A stretch of 64,000 nucleotides of DNA from a virus, in IMG/VR virus record IMGVR_UViG_3300031551_000001, positions 1-64,000 of that record. One strand, 5' to 3'. Positions 14,279 through 22,411 of the stretch are shown piece by piece. Made by a program: the position numbers and the translations under genes. The stretch's first letter is position 1; the number at the start of each line of letters is the position of its first letter. Below the pieces are notes generated by a model. It was not told the origin of the DNA. It worked only from the letters and a program-made list of their open reading frames with translations, and did no database searches.

Positions 14279-14400
14279 AATTTTTCATACTGTTCGAATG
14301 AAATTTTGCCTCTTGCGTAGAGGCTGGTGGCTTGATCTACTCCTCTTTTGTTTCGACCGTGTTTTTTATCTCCACCTTTTTTCCTTTGTACATTTTTCAC
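14260..14400 (-). CDS. Small basic protein, 46 aa, GTG start
   Basis: Reads from GTG at 14400 (VKNVQRKKGGDKKHGRNKR) to a TAA in the terminator. The 'KGG.KKHGRNK' signature is that of small basic phage proteins of unknown role. The frame upstream contains an ATG at 14427 with an ideal Shine-Dalgarno, but it is ATG ACA TAG TAA, two stops in frame, so GTG is the first usable start. It may be a damaged or a specially controlled gene. Confidence 0.55.
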   Translation of the reverse strand: MKNVQRKKGGDKKHGRNKRGVDQATSLYARGKISFEQYEKLKKQGE

Positions 14401-14418
14401 GACATTGAATGTTGATTA

Positions 14419-14439
14419 CTATGTCATGATTACCTCCTT
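14419..14439 (-). promoter_or_regulatory. Perfect Shine-Dalgarno before a two-codon frame
   Basis: AAGGAGGT (14439-14432) lies 4 nt before ATG ACA TAG. Such a strong SD is unusual for this genome, where most starts have A-rich leaders. The ATG is in frame with the downstream basic protein. Confidence 0.5.
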
Positions 14440-14449
14440 TTTAAAGATT

Positions 14450-14597
14450 AATAAAAAAGTGTTCGTTATGGTTCTTTTGACGCTTTGGCGGCTCTATTTA
14501 CTAAGGCATGAAGCCTTAGCGACCATCGGAATAGACCAGAACACCCGACTGACTATTGCCAGCCTACCTCCGCATAAAACCCAGTTTTTACACGGAT
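14450..14597 (-). ncRNA. Candidate small non-coding RNA, about 148 nt
   Basis: A promoter (14603-14631) and a terminal stem followed by six T define a short transcript. Closing stem GTGTTC/GAACAC (plus TGG/CCA) uses 539-544 and 459-464. Inside, TCTATT/AATAGA (493-498 with 530-535), a perfect 7-bp hairpin CTAAGGC/GCCTTAG (501-519) and a CGC-CAAA-GCG tetraloop hairpin (481-490) are nested consistently (positions are 14xxx). No start codon with a usable frame lies inside. Not recognised as 6S, tmRNA, RNase P or a known riboswitch. Confidence 0.6.
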
Positions 14598-14602
14598 CAA
14601 TA

Positions 14603-14631
14603 CAAAGATATATATTTTTATTAAAAGCAAA
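14603..14631 (-). promoter_or_regulatory. Bacteroidota promoter for the 14.45-kb RNA
   Basis: Minus strand: -33 TTTG (14631-14628), 17 nt, -7 TATCTTTG (14610-14603). Both boxes match the consensus exactly. It lies right after repeat copy E. Confidence 0.7.
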
Positions 14632-14637
14632 TAGTGA

Positions 14638-14665
14638 TTTTGAATTGTTTATGTAAAGTAATTAG
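14638..14665 (-). repeat. Gene-end repeat, copy E
   Basis: Minus strand GCTAATTACTTTACATAAAC. The TAA stop of the 14662-15045 gene is inside. Followed at once by the promoter of the candidate RNA. Confidence 0.7.
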
Positions 14666-15045
14666 CACCCAGTGAAAAGCACATGCACAGTTTCTGTATG
14701 GCAAAATGCAGAACATCTTCCACAGGTCTTACATAAATTACCATTTGTAGCTCTTTCGTAATGATGCCATTCGCTCGGATTATCGTATTGCCAACCGCAT
14801 TTCAAATCACATACTAATATCTCTTTATTAACTATTTCAGGGTTTTTTATTTCTTCTTCATCGTTACTTGTTGATTCATAATTAGCGTTTTGCCAATCAG
14901 CCCAATTATCTCTATGTGAACATATATCACACATTCCGGCCTCGCACCCATAACACTCAGAATTAATATCATCAACGGGTGCTAACACCGTATTATAACT
15001 CATTTGGGTTTCGGTGTTGTTTTGTTTATTTGTCTCTATTTCCAT
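14662..15045 (-). CDS. Cys-rich protein with zinc sites, 127 aa
   Basis: Start at the second ATG (MEIETNKQNNTE). Two cysteine clusters: CYGCEAGMCDICSHRDNW (about residues 35-52) and CDLKC...CKTCGRCSAFCHTETVH near the C-terminus, offering several zinc sites. Acidic Ser/Asn-rich linker between them. No known domain assigned. Confidence 0.7.
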   Translation of the reverse strand: MEIETNKQNNTETQMSYNTVLAPVDDINSECYGCEAGMCDICSHRDNWADWQNANYESTSNDEEEIKNPEIVNKEILVCDLKCGWQYDNPSEWHHYERATNGNLCKTCGRCSAFCHTETVHVLFTGC

Positions 15046-15084
15046 CACACAATATTTTAAGTTAATTTAATATAGTTATAGTGT

Positions 15085-15348
15085 TTAAGCTGTTAAGCAA
15101 GCGCCCTGTAAAGCATACCGAATAGCATCGTGCATAGTGTTAAAATCTCCCCATGTGTTTACATCCATAAAACCACTATCTGCTATACGCACTTCAATGT
15201 CATATCTAGTTAAATTGTTGTGTTTCGGCTTGCCGTGTCCATGTTCACTTGTTATATATATATCATGCCCTTTATAAGTGGCGTGAAATGTAGTTTTGGT
15301 ATATTCATGAATCATTCGTTTTTGAATTATCGCTTCTGCTATTTTCAT
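15085..15348 (-). CDS. Hypothetical protein, 87 aa
   Basis: A compact alpha/beta protein with FHATYKGHDIYITSEHGHGK and a C-terminal helix containing MHDAIRYALQGACL. No family recognised, though the ending 'ai.yAl.gA' is common in phage proteins that pair a beta hairpin with a helix. Confidence 0.7.
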   Translation of the reverse strand: MKIAEAIIQKRMIHEYTKTTFHATYKGHDIYITSEHGHGKPKHNNLTRYDIEVRIADSGFMDVNTWGDFNTMHDAIRYALQGACLTA

Positions 15349-15406
15349 TTTATTTTAAGTTAATTTAATTCTGAGTTGTTTGCAGTAAGAAAACCACAAA
15401 CCATTT

Positions 15407-15526
15407 TCAATCATTTAAATTATTTATAAACCAACTCAATCGAACTCCTATATATTCTAATATTCTGGAAATAAATAAAAATAAGTTAGCTATAAATTTT
15501 AACGGATATATTAATATTTTTTTCAT
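15407..15526 (-). CDS. Small membrane peptide, 39 aa
   Basis: Start set at MKKILIYPLKFIANLFLF (15526); the longer frame runs into a tRNA-like sequence. One amphipathic to hydrophobic helix (residues 4-33) with basic N-terminus. Unknown. Confidence 0.5.
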   Translation of the reverse strand: MKKILIYPLKFIANLFLFISRILEYIGVRLSWFINNLND

Positions 15527-15547
15527 GTTTTTAATTCTTAAAAGAAT

Positions 15548-15627
15548 GTATGCGGGCAAGATTCGAACTTGCACGTGAGTTTGACAGTCAAAACCATGTT
15601 GAAAAAACTTACACACCCATCCTCATA
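15548..15627 (-). tRNA. tRNA-like gene, anticodon unresolved, possibly degenerate
   Basis: Read on the minus strand, acceptor halves TATGAGG (15627-15621) and CCGCATA (15555-15549) pair with one A-G mismatch. The T-arm is perfect: GCAAG TTCGAAT CTTGC (15572-15556). The anticodon stem GGTTT/AAACT closes an 8-nt loop TGACTGTC instead of 7, and the D-arm spacing is irregular. No encoded CCA. It may be a degenerate phage tRNA, a tRNA with unusual arms, or a tRNA fragment left by integration. Confidence 0.4.
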
Positions 15628-15861
15628 ATAGTTCATTTTCTATTACTAACCTGTATTAGAAGATTCCTCCTCTTGGAGTATACCGACATCTCAGTCTACT
15701 TTGTGTCTTTCCACAGCCAGCGTTTAACCACTATTTGTACTTCCGCCACCGCATACATTCAAAGAACAACTAGATTCATTATTCAAATTTACAAAACTTT
15801 TTTAAATAAACAATAGTTTTTGTAAAAAATATTATTTATTTTTACATAAAAAATAATAATC

Positions 15862-16035
15862 ATGCCTGATGAACAGAAATTAAAACCATGCCCTTTTTGT
15901 GGCGGGACTAATCTTTACACATTAAAAGATTACAATGATAAGGAAATATGTGTTATGTGTGAAGATTGTGAGGCTGAAGGGCCTAATTGTTTTGGCCAGA
16001 AAACGGCATTAGAACTCTGGAACAAAAGGAAATGA
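15862..16035 (+). CDS. Lar-like restriction-alleviation family protein, 57 aa
   Basis: Translated from ATG at 15862 (MPDEQKLKPCPFCGG). 'LKPCPFCGG ... VMCEDCEAEGP ... TALELWNKRK' matches the Lar family layout: CPFCGG knuckle, second Cys pair and a C-terminal 'a...WN.R'. Lar of Rac prophage modulates type I restriction; for most phage relatives activity is untested. Stop overlaps the next start by 3 nt (ATGA). Confidence 0.75.
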   Translation: MPDEQKLKPCPFCGGTNLYTLKDYNDKEICVMCEDCEAEGPNCFGQKTALELWNKRK

Positions 16036-16475
16036 AACGGAGATTAAACATACGAGAACTAAGAATAGGAAATTATATAAAAGATTTTGATGGGTATATA
16101 GATAAAATACAATCTATAATAAATCCAAATGAGGATAATTTACATTGGTTAAGTTTTATTGAAAACACAGACAAAAAACCGATTGTATTTTTAGATAACT
16201 TTGTCGGTCCTTTACACATAAATATGATAGATCCTGTTTTATTAAAAGAAGAATGGTTATTAAAATTTGGGTTTAATAAATTCAGGGAATATAAAATATA
16301 TAGTCGGGAAAATAATAAGTGGTGGTATCAAATCGAAAAACACCCATCCTATAAAAGCGGATATGTTTTTTTTATTGATATAAAAGGGGTTAATGCTCCA
16401 CCAAGTATTCGCATAAAATATGTTCATCAACTCCAAAATCTATATTTTTCTCTCACTGGTAGGGAATTAAGTTAA
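16032..16475 (+). CDS. Hypothetical phage protein, ELRIGNYI family, 147 aa
   Basis: Start at ATG 16032, coupled to the Lar-like gene. 'RELRIGNYI', 'LLKEEWLLKFGF' and C-terminal 'YVHQLQNLYFSLTGRELS' are the hallmark segments of a family common in Bacteroidota phages and mobile elements. No biochemical role known. The aromatic C-terminus suggests a protein contact surface. Confidence 0.85.
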   Translation: MKRRLNIRELRIGNYIKDFDGYIDKIQSIINPNEDNLHWLSFIENTDKKPIVFLDNFVGPLHINMIDPVLLKEEWLLKFGFNKFREYKIYSRENNKWWYQIEKHPSYKSGYVFFIDIKGVNAPPSIRIKYVHQLQNLYFSLTGRELS

Positions 16476-16482
16476 TTTATAT

Positions 16483-16617
16483 ATGAAACAACACTCTATC
16501 TTTAAACGCATTCCAAAAACAAAGAAAAACAGAAAAGGAATACACTCAAAAACAAAAACAAGCAAAAACAAACATTCTAAATTATACAAAAAACTTTATC
16601 ATGGACAAGGACAATAA
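16483..16617 (+). CDS. Small very basic protein, 44 aa
   Basis: From ATG 16483 (MKQHSIFKRIPKTKKNRKG) to TAA 16615-16617, ending HGQGQ. Extremely Lys/Arg/Ser-rich with no hydrophobic core, suggesting nucleic-acid binding or a disordered role. Overlaps the next start by 17 nt. Confidence 0.6.
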   Translation: MKQHSIFKRIPKTKKNRKGIHSKTKTSKNKHSKLYKKLYHGQGQ

Positions 16618-16789
16618 ATTCAAAACAGGAGACTTGGTAAGACTAAAGTCTGGAGGATCTATAATGACCGTTGGTGATGTAAGCGGGGAAGATATTACTT
16701 GTACTTGGTTCATACACGGAGAATGCAGAATGTGGAAATTCAAAGAAGACCAGCTTGTTGAAATTACCGAAATAACATCCAAATTCTAA
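16601..16789 (+). CDS. DUF2158/YodC-like protein, 62 aa
   Basis: 'FKTGDLVRLKSGGSIMTVGDV ... CTWFIHGECRMWKFKEDQLV' follows the DUF2158 pattern (GDlVrLKSGGp.MTV ... C.WF). Beta-barrel small protein; YodC relatives have no firm function. Last gene of a four-gene plus-strand operon, followed by a terminator. Confidence 0.85.
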   Translation: MDKDNKFKTGDLVRLKSGGSIMTVGDVSGEDITCTWFIHGECRMWKFKEDQLVEITEITSKF

Positions 16790-16790
16790 A

Positions 16791-16828
16791 CAAAAAAAAT
16801 CCGCATATCCTGCGGATTTTATTTTTTA
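16791..16828. terminator. Bidirectional terminator
   Basis: ATCCGCA/TGCGGAT with a 5-nt loop, A-run on the left and T-run on the right. It sits between converging genes (16601-16789 plus, 16841-17326 minus). Confidence 0.85.
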
Positions 16829-16840
16829 TCTTCAAAGCAA

Positions 16841-17326
16841 TTAAATTCCAGATTCGGAATAACTGTAAGAAGTAGATTCTCTCCTGTTTATTTCGTTAAT
16901 CGTGTGAGCCACGTCAAGGACAAGAATGTTAAATGCCCCTTCGTCTACCCATACTTTAGCACTTAAACCATCTGCGTTATCATAAGCCAAAACAAAAGAA
17001 TCTACATTTATGTATTCTACCCTGTTGACTATGTTTTTCATTCTGAACTTGTGGCCTCTTGTATTTACATACAGAGGAATAACCGGTTCGTTGGCTTCTT
17101 CTCTGAGTAACCATTCAAATTCTGCTACTGTATGTGCGATCTTGTACGTAGTGTGTTGTGGGTTTTCTCGTCTGTCTCTCCGTAAATCATAGGTAACTAC
17201 GGTGTAATTTGTGTCTACCGGATGTGCGTGGAAGTTACGCACGTTGTTGTTGTTAATGAGAAGTTGTTTTTCAAACTCCTGCCCGTCTCTCTCGACTACA
17301 TTAACAAGGACTAATGCTGAGTTCAT
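16841..17326 (-). CDS. Hypothetical protein, 161 aa
   Basis: Beta-rich with 'VVERDGQEFEKQLLINNNN' and 'NYTVVTYDLRRDRRENPQH'. Two Arg/Asn-rich loops. No catalytic triad evident. Own promoter (-7 TATCTTFG-type box at 17359-17366) and terminator make it a monocistronic unit, which suggests separate regulation. Function unknown. Confidence 0.75.
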   Translation of the reverse strand: MNSALVLVNVVERDGQEFEKQLLINNNNVRNFHAHPVDTNYTVVTYDLRRDRRENPQHTTYKIAHTVAEFEWLLREEANEPVIPLYVNTRGHKFRMKNIVNRVEYINVDSFVLAYDNADGLSAKVWVDEGAFNILVLDVAHTINEINRRESTSYSYSESGI

Positions 17327-17358
17327 ATCTTTATAGATGTTTTTGGTTAATACTTCTA

Positions 17359-17366
17359 CAAAGATA
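17359..17366 (-). promoter_or_regulatory. -7 box TATCTTTG
   Basis: Minus-strand TATCTTTG, 33 nt upstream of the start at 17326. A -33 TTTG at normal spacing is not evident. Confidence 0.55.
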
Positions 17367-17389
17367 AAAACTTAAAAATTAAGTGGTTT

Positions 17390-18019
17390 TCATATACACG
17401 AAAGAATAATTTCTTTACATAATTCAACTGGTATTCTTCCCCTATCAAGAGATGACATTTTAGCTTGAACTCCAGTTTTTGAACCACGTGGTGCTGGTGT
17501 ATGATGGCAATTTTTATTTCCGTTATGACATTCGGGTCTAGGAATCCAAGTTTTTGAATTAGTAAAAATATCTGTAGGTTTAGCTCTCGTGTCCCCATAT
17601 TGACAATACCATACTGTATATCTATTAAATTTTTGTATAAATGGCATTTTACGATACATTCCTCTTGGATTTTCTATAAAAAATACCATATTAGGATTTA
17701 TTTTTAACCATTTTTTAATTAAACTAATAAAATGGATATTAACCAAATCACATTTTTTAGCATATTCAGATTTTGGATTTATTCCGTTTCTATGCGCTCT
17801 TAAACCAGCTATAGAATATGTTGTACAATCTGGAGATGCCCATATTAAATCTGGGATAAAGGGAATATCTGATATTTTTAATTTTTCAATATCTTTTACA
17901 AGATTTATTTTTGGTAATGATTCCCAGTCTACAGAAAAAACATTCATCCCATAAGAATCTGCCACATTCCCAATTGATCTATTTCCAGCGAATAATTCAA
18001 GTATATTTTTTATTTCCAT
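17390..18019 (-). CDS. C5-cytosine DNA methyltransferase (Dcm-like)
   Basis: 209 aa. SAM motif I LELFAGNRSIGNVADSYG (residues 8-25), motif IV region IWASPDCTTYSIAG with the catalytic Cys in a PDC context, and motif VI FFIENPRG. The C-terminal target recognition part is short, with a His/Cys-rich patch (NKNCHHTP). Likely methylates the phage genome at cytosines, protecting it from restriction. Overlaps the preceding glycosyltransferase gene by 10 nt, so it is in the same transcript. Confidence 0.85.
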   Translation of the reverse strand: MEIKNILELFAGNRSIGNVADSYGMNVFSVDWESLPKINLVKDIEKLKISDIPFIPDLIWASPDCTTYSIAGLRAHRNGINPKSEYAKKCDLVNIHFISLIKKWLKINPNMVFFIENPRGMYRKMPFIQKFNRYTVWYCQYGDTRAKPTDIFTNSKTWIPRPECHNGNKNCHHTPAPRGSKTGVQAKMSSLDRGRIPVELCKEIILSCI

Positions 18020-20898
18020 TGTTCTATATATTCTAATAATTGTTCTTTATTCATCTTAACAGACTTCTCGTATTCTTCTACATTTTTTTGATAATGAGGA
18101 TGAAATTTAGAGCTGTTAACACCCTGATAATGCCATAAATGGTATAGCTTACCAGGAATAGTATGTATGATGTATCCTAACTCTTTGAAGCGGTGGTAAA
18201 GTTCTATGTCCTCAAGCCCCCACGACATGAAAAGTTCATTTTCCCCTCCGGCCTCTAAATACTTTAACCTGTTAAAGAGTATCATTCCTCCCAGGCTCTT
18301 AACTGACGACTGCCCAGATCTAAAACTAAAATCCTTCTTCATCATGGTAGAATCATTTTTATCCATCTTTACAAATTCATCGAATGGATATACTACGTCT
18401 GCTTTGTTTATAGATATGGTTTCTATGGCGTCTTCCAGTTGCTGTTCAGGAATTATAACGTCAGCGTCACATACTACTATTATGTCGCTTCCAGAAGCTT
18501 TAGCCATTTCATTTAACATTTTAGTCCTGTGAAAATCAGGTATGTCAAACTCCATATAAGTACATTTGTCTTTTAGATATTCGAAATATCCTTTTCCCCT
18601 TTGTAACTGTTCTCCAATAATTATATCTGAGTATGCCGTAGACTCCAAATAGTTTATTACCGTGTCTAAATTCTTCTTTCGCATAGCACCATCATAGAAC
18701 AGTGGTATAAGGAATGTAACAGATACATCTGATAAGTCTTTGTATTCTGTGTTGCATGTTACATACTCCCTTATTTCTGCTGAAGAGTATAGATTGTATT
18801 TTACTTTTAAGTTAGTCAGTATGCTTTGATCGTGCCTATGATCTATGAACCCTTTGTGGAATTCAGGATTTGGTTGGTCCATTAATATCTCACCACCATT
18901 ATATGCACACCATTCAAGCCATTCTGTCATTATCCACATTGTCCTTTCAGACTTCTTACACACAATTATACCAGCCTCCATCTGTGGTTGGTCAAAGTAT
19001 TTCTTCTCCATGCAATCCATCTTCTCAAAACACAACTTCTTAGTGTATGTAATGTTTGGATGACATCCATCAGTCAGGAGTATATCTAATCCCTGCATTT
19101 TTTGCAGTAAAAAGTCCCTGTAATCTCCGCTTATTATATCCCCACTATCCATGTAAAGTAATATGTCACCATCATCCATGGTGTTAAGTGTAGCTATGAT
19201 GAAGTAAGGCTTCCACAGCCAGTATCCACCACCCCTTTTCTTATTCAATATTGAAGCATACTTCTTGTAAAACTCTGAGGCAGTGAGGTGTGATCTTGTA
19301 ATTTGATATGTTTTATCAACCATGCCCGAAGTAGTTACCCTGTTTATGAGTTTATCTTGTTGTGGTTTATAATTATCGTCTGCATAGCAAAGGAACACTA
19401 CTTTACGCTTTTCAAACTTAACCCTGTCTTGCAGTTGTTTTTTACTTAGTGTTTTTATGTGTTTTAGTTCTTGCTTCCCCTGTTGGAAAAAAGGATTGAA
19501 TATTGTGCTTATTGATGTGCAGTGGTGATTGAGATGATATAATCCTCCTTTTGTTCTTCCTACTTTATACCCTAATCTTCTAAATCTATCATACCTTTCT
19601 GCATCTTCTGGAGCATACGCTATAAACATTTCGTTCTCTCCACCTGCAGATATAAATGATTTCTTGTTGTACCCAATGGCTCCACCCACGCTTTTATCAT
19701 CTTTACCAACAAAGTCTATCCCGGATAACACCCCCACATCCCCACACTTAACCATATCAATATATTTTCTATTCCTGGCATATACTCCGTCTCCTACTCT
19801 TAAGAAGGCTCCATTGTAAGGATAAACAAAGTCATACCCATTTCTTAGCATTTTAACCATTTCGTACAGGTCAAAAGGAGATGTCAGAACATCAGCGTCC
19901 CAGTTAACAATGTATGGTGTGTTGGCTAAACTTGTCATTCTGTTTAACATCTTTGTCCTATGGAACTCCTTGTACGGAAATCTTACGTACTTGTCTCCAT
20001 AGTCTTTGAATTTACGGGTATGCTGTTCTCCTATGATTATGTTAGTGTCGAAGCATTTCCTTAAAAAGTTAATAGATATTTTAAGGTTCTCACGCCTGTC
20101 CATATGGTCGTATCGTACAGGAATAATGAATGTTGTATCTTTCAGATCTGTTTTATAATCATCATGGCATATCCATTCCGGTTCCCAGAAGTCTTTTTCG
20201 TTATGTGTTTTGGCTAGTGGACCTGAGAATATCTTTGGAGGTCTGATGCATTTCTTACTGTTAGCCAGGAAAGCACCCCACCAAGAGAAACTGCTATTAG
20301 CCAATATATGATTCTCACACCCAGCCATAATAGCTATATCTTGCATTGGCGTTCTTTCTTCTATTATGTATTGTTTCCCCTTAAAGTGAATCTTAGCATA
20401 TTCTACATCGTCTGTGCAAATGTAAAACTTGTATTTGGGATCGTTAAAGTATTTTACTATGGCTGATAGGTAGTATTCTGGGGGGAGGTTTATGTAGTTT
20501 GGATTGTTTATGTAGTCTCCTCTCCTTATGTGAATAGCAACAGTGTTGTCTCCAAGATAATCTGCAGACTTGGGCTTAAACCATTTGCGTATATCTTCTT
20601 TAATATTTTCCCAATACTTATATGATTGAAAAGTTCCAGTTAAATTAACCACACCTACATTAATATTATCTAATAAGGCAGGGTCATAATGAAAATATTT
20701 TTCTATTATTTCTACATCAGGAGTTACGTCTTTGTAAAATTCTTCTGGTAAATTTAATTGATATCTATATTTCCAATCTGTTATAATGGCTGGTTTGGAT
20801 TTATATTTATAAGCTTGGCCAATAACACATGCGGCCTCTAGCATATTGTTAGCCAATCGACCATATGTATTTAATTTTTTGAATGTGATATATTCCAT
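18010..20898 (-). CDS. Four-domain glycosyltransferase fusion, 962 aa
   Basis: Residues about 1-250: GT11-like alpha-1,2-fucosyltransferase (IHIRRGDY nucleotide-sugar motif, FSWWGAFLA). About 251-497: GT-A domain with WDADV as metal-binding DxD and a C-terminal GGAIGYNKKSF...YAPEDAERYDRF block. About 498-715: a third domain with GGGYWLWKPYFI and YMDSGDI. About 716-962: a second GT-A domain with CDADV, clearly duplicated from the first (both contain FHRTKMLN and AGGENE(M/L)F). Expected to add several sugars in sequence to a lipid-linked or surface glycan, in the cytoplasm. Far longer than single-domain relatives. Confidence 0.85.
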   Translation of the reverse strand: MEYITFKKLNTYGRLANNMLEAACVIGQAYKYKSKPAIITDWKYRYQLNLPEEFYKDVTPDVEIIEKYFHYDPALLDNINVGVVNLTGTFQSYKYWENIKEDIRKWFKPKSADYLGDNTVAIHIRRGDYINNPNYINLPPEYYLSAIVKYFNDPKYKFYICTDDVEYAKIHFKGKQYIIEERTPMQDIAIMAGCENHILANSSFSWWGAFLANSKKCIRPPKIFSGPLAKTHNEKDFWEPEWICHDDYKTDLKDTTFIIPVRYDHMDRRENLKISINFLRKCFDTNIIIGEQHTRKFKDYGDKYVRFPYKEFHRTKMLNRMTSLANTPYIVNWDADVLTSPFDLYEMVKMLRNGYDFVYPYNGAFLRVGDGVYARNRKYIDMVKCGDVGVLSGIDFVGKDDKSVGGAIGYNKKSFISAGGENEMFIAYAPEDAERYDRFRRLGYKVGRTKGGLYHLNHHCTSISTIFNPFFQQGKQELKHIKTLSKKQLQDRVKFEKRKVVFLCYADDNYKPQQDKLINRVTTSGMVDKTYQITRSHLTASEFYKKYASILNKKRGGGYWLWKPYFIIATLNTMDDGDILLYMDSGDIISGDYRDFLLQKMQGLDILLTDGCHPNITYTKKLCFEKMDCMEKKYFDQPQMEAGIIVCKKSERTMWIMTEWLEWCAYNGGEILMDQPNPEFHKGFIDHRHDQSILTNLKVKYNLYSSAEIREYVTCNTEYKDLSDVSVTFLIPLFYDGAMRKKNLDTVINYLESTAYSDIIIGEQLQRGKGYFEYLKDKCTYMEFDIPDFHRTKMLNEMAKASGSDIIVVCDADVIIPEQQLEDAIETISINKADVVYPFDEFVKMDKNDSTMMKKDFSFRSGQSSVKSLGGMILFNRLKYLEAGGENELFMSWGLEDIELYHRFKELGYIIHTIPGKLYHLWHYQGVNSSKFHPHYQKNVEEYEKSVKMNKEQLLEYIEQWK

Positions 20899-20919
20899 AA
20901 AATGTATAGTAGAATTATC

Positions 20920-21567
20920 CTAATCCAGTTTATTCTTAAAATATTTATGAGCTAAATGATAGTCAACATCATTAAACGCCACATCGCTGTATCCTGCCAT
21001 ATGATCTACTGGCCAAGGAATAAGTGCTAAACAATTAAATACAGGATGTACCTTCAAAGCATAGAACTCGTCAATCCCATAAGTGTATGTTGCGTTTTCA
21101 ATGATATAGTCATATAAATTATCGGCAATAATATAAGCATATGTGCCAGAAATTTGATTGGCTTTATAAACGTATGGATTGTCTGTGGGCGTTATGTCTT
21201 TGTCTGGAAATTCAAAATGTCCACCAAGATATAACATGTCAAAACCTCTGTCCACGGAATTCACTCTTTCTACGAAGTCCTCAGCTAACACTATATCATC
21301 CTCAAGAACAACAATATACTTGTATTGTTTTTCCTTAGCATGTTTGATGAGGCTTACATGAGACATTAAGCACCCTAATATTCCTTGTGCGTTACGTTCT
21401 CCATATTTCCTACTGTCTTCCGGTACTTCGAGGGTTCTACCATCTGTAGCTTCCCACCTGGTAAACGTTAGTCCAAGATTATCTAGTTTGGTTTTCATGT
21501 CGTTTAACCTATCTGTACGATGAGGAAGATTAACAACGAATATTGGTATGTCAGCTATTTTAATCAT
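20920..21567 (-). CDS. GT25-like glycosyltransferase (LPS/LOS biosynthesis type)
   Basis: 215 aa. IFVVNLPHRTDRLNDMKTKL at the N-terminus, GCLMSHVSLIKHAKEKQY and VVLEDDIVL (DDD/EDD metal site) are GT25 signatures; ends near YHLAHKYFK. GT25 enzymes add galactose or glucose to LPS, LOS or other glycans. Length is typical. Precedes the fusion gene by 21 nt in the same operon. Confidence 0.85.
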   Translation of the reverse strand: MIKIADIPIFVVNLPHRTDRLNDMKTKLDNLGLTFTRWEATDGRTLEVPEDSRKYGERNAQGILGCLMSHVSLIKHAKEKQYKYIVVLEDDIVLAEDFVERVNSVDRGFDMLYLGGHFEFPDKDITPTDNPYVYKANQISGTYAYIIADNLYDYIIENATYTYGIDEFYALKVHPVFNCLALIPWPVDHMAGYSDVAFNDVDYHLAHKYFKNKLD

Positions 21568-21582
21568 ATATGTGTGTTTTAA

Positions 21583-21623
21583 GGCTCATATGAGCGTTTG
21601 TGACAGCTTTAGATTCAAAGTTA
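21583..21623 (-). promoter_or_regulatory. Promoter with palindromic operator for the GT operon
   Basis: Minus-strand -7 TAACTTTG (21623-21616) then the perfect palindrome GCTCATATGAGC (21594-21583) between promoter and start at 21567. The palindrome position suits a dimeric repressor or a leader hairpin. Confidence 0.45.
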
Positions 21624-21688
21624 AGGTTTTTGTTGTCTTTTATATTATATCGCCCTCAGCGTCCTCTGAGGAAGCCACAGGGTATAAA

Positions 21689-22411
21689 TTATCTTTGTTT
21701 GTTTGTGTCATATAACCATACATAATTAATATTAGGATAAAAAAAGTTCTTGCGTTCATACATAGACCTAAATCTTGCGTTATCAGTGACTAAACAATCT
21801 ACGTTAATGTGTTTGTTTCTTTTCAGGGCAGATGCTAATGAATGTCCACCAGAATTAAGACATATATACCTCTTGCATGAAGATATGTAATTACATAACT
21901 CATATATATTGTTTACCGTGATAGTATCATTTACGTATATTCTGTCACTGCATATCTTTTCTCCTACTATCTGCACTAAACCTCCCCCCCCCTGCTTATC
22001 CAAGTATTCTTGTAAAACATTCTCATCATAGTCTCCTTCTCTTTTACTTGTTTTACATGACATGTCTACGAGTGTGATATCGGATAGTTCTGGGCAAAGG
22101 ACAGGTTGATAATATATTATCGGATAATCATTTGTATAAGGTAAAAAATTTGCAATCTCCCAATTGCCAATAAAGGATCCACATACGTTCTTTGGTTCAC
22201 GTCCTATTATTTCTCCACAGTTTCCGGGTTTATCCATCTTACCTTTAACAAATGGACTTAACCCCCACACCAACTCATATACTTCATCACTGCATGGAGT
22301 CTCTGCACTTATGTACACATCGTATCCCTGTTGGTGGAATAATGATGGTAAAGTACTGTGCTGTAAGCTATCACCAAGTCCATCATGCCACGATCTAATT
22401 ATTTTGTCCAT
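21689..22411 (-). CDS. GT9-like (heptosyltransferase-type) glycosyltransferase
   Basis: 240 aa. IIRSWHDGLGDSLQHSTLPS resembles the N-terminal GDxL/loop of ADP-heptose:LPS heptosyltransferases. CLNSGGHSLASALKR matches the C-terminal nucleotide-binding 'gGghSl.Aal.k' segment. Shorter than true WaaC/WaaF (about 320 aa), so a minimal GT-B variant or truncated family. Probable glycan role by context. Start overlaps the methyltransferase gene end by 13 nt. Confidence 0.65.
   Translation of the reverse strand: MDKIIRSWHDGLGDSLQHSTLPSLFHQQGYDVYISAETPCSDEVYELVWGLSPFVKGKMDKPGNCGEIIGREPKNVCGSFIGNWEIANFLPYTNDYPIIYYQPVLCPELSDITLVDMSCKTSKREGDYDENVLQEYLDKQGGGGLVQIVGEKICSDRIYVNDTITVNNIYELCNYISSCKRYICLNSGGHSLASALKRNKHINVDCLVTDNARFRSMYERKNFFYPNINYVWLYDTNKQR

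Noticed and set aside
14348-14656. 102-aa plus-strand frame
   Set aside because: Antisense to the candidate RNA gene, promoter and repeat copy E; no promoter or start context.
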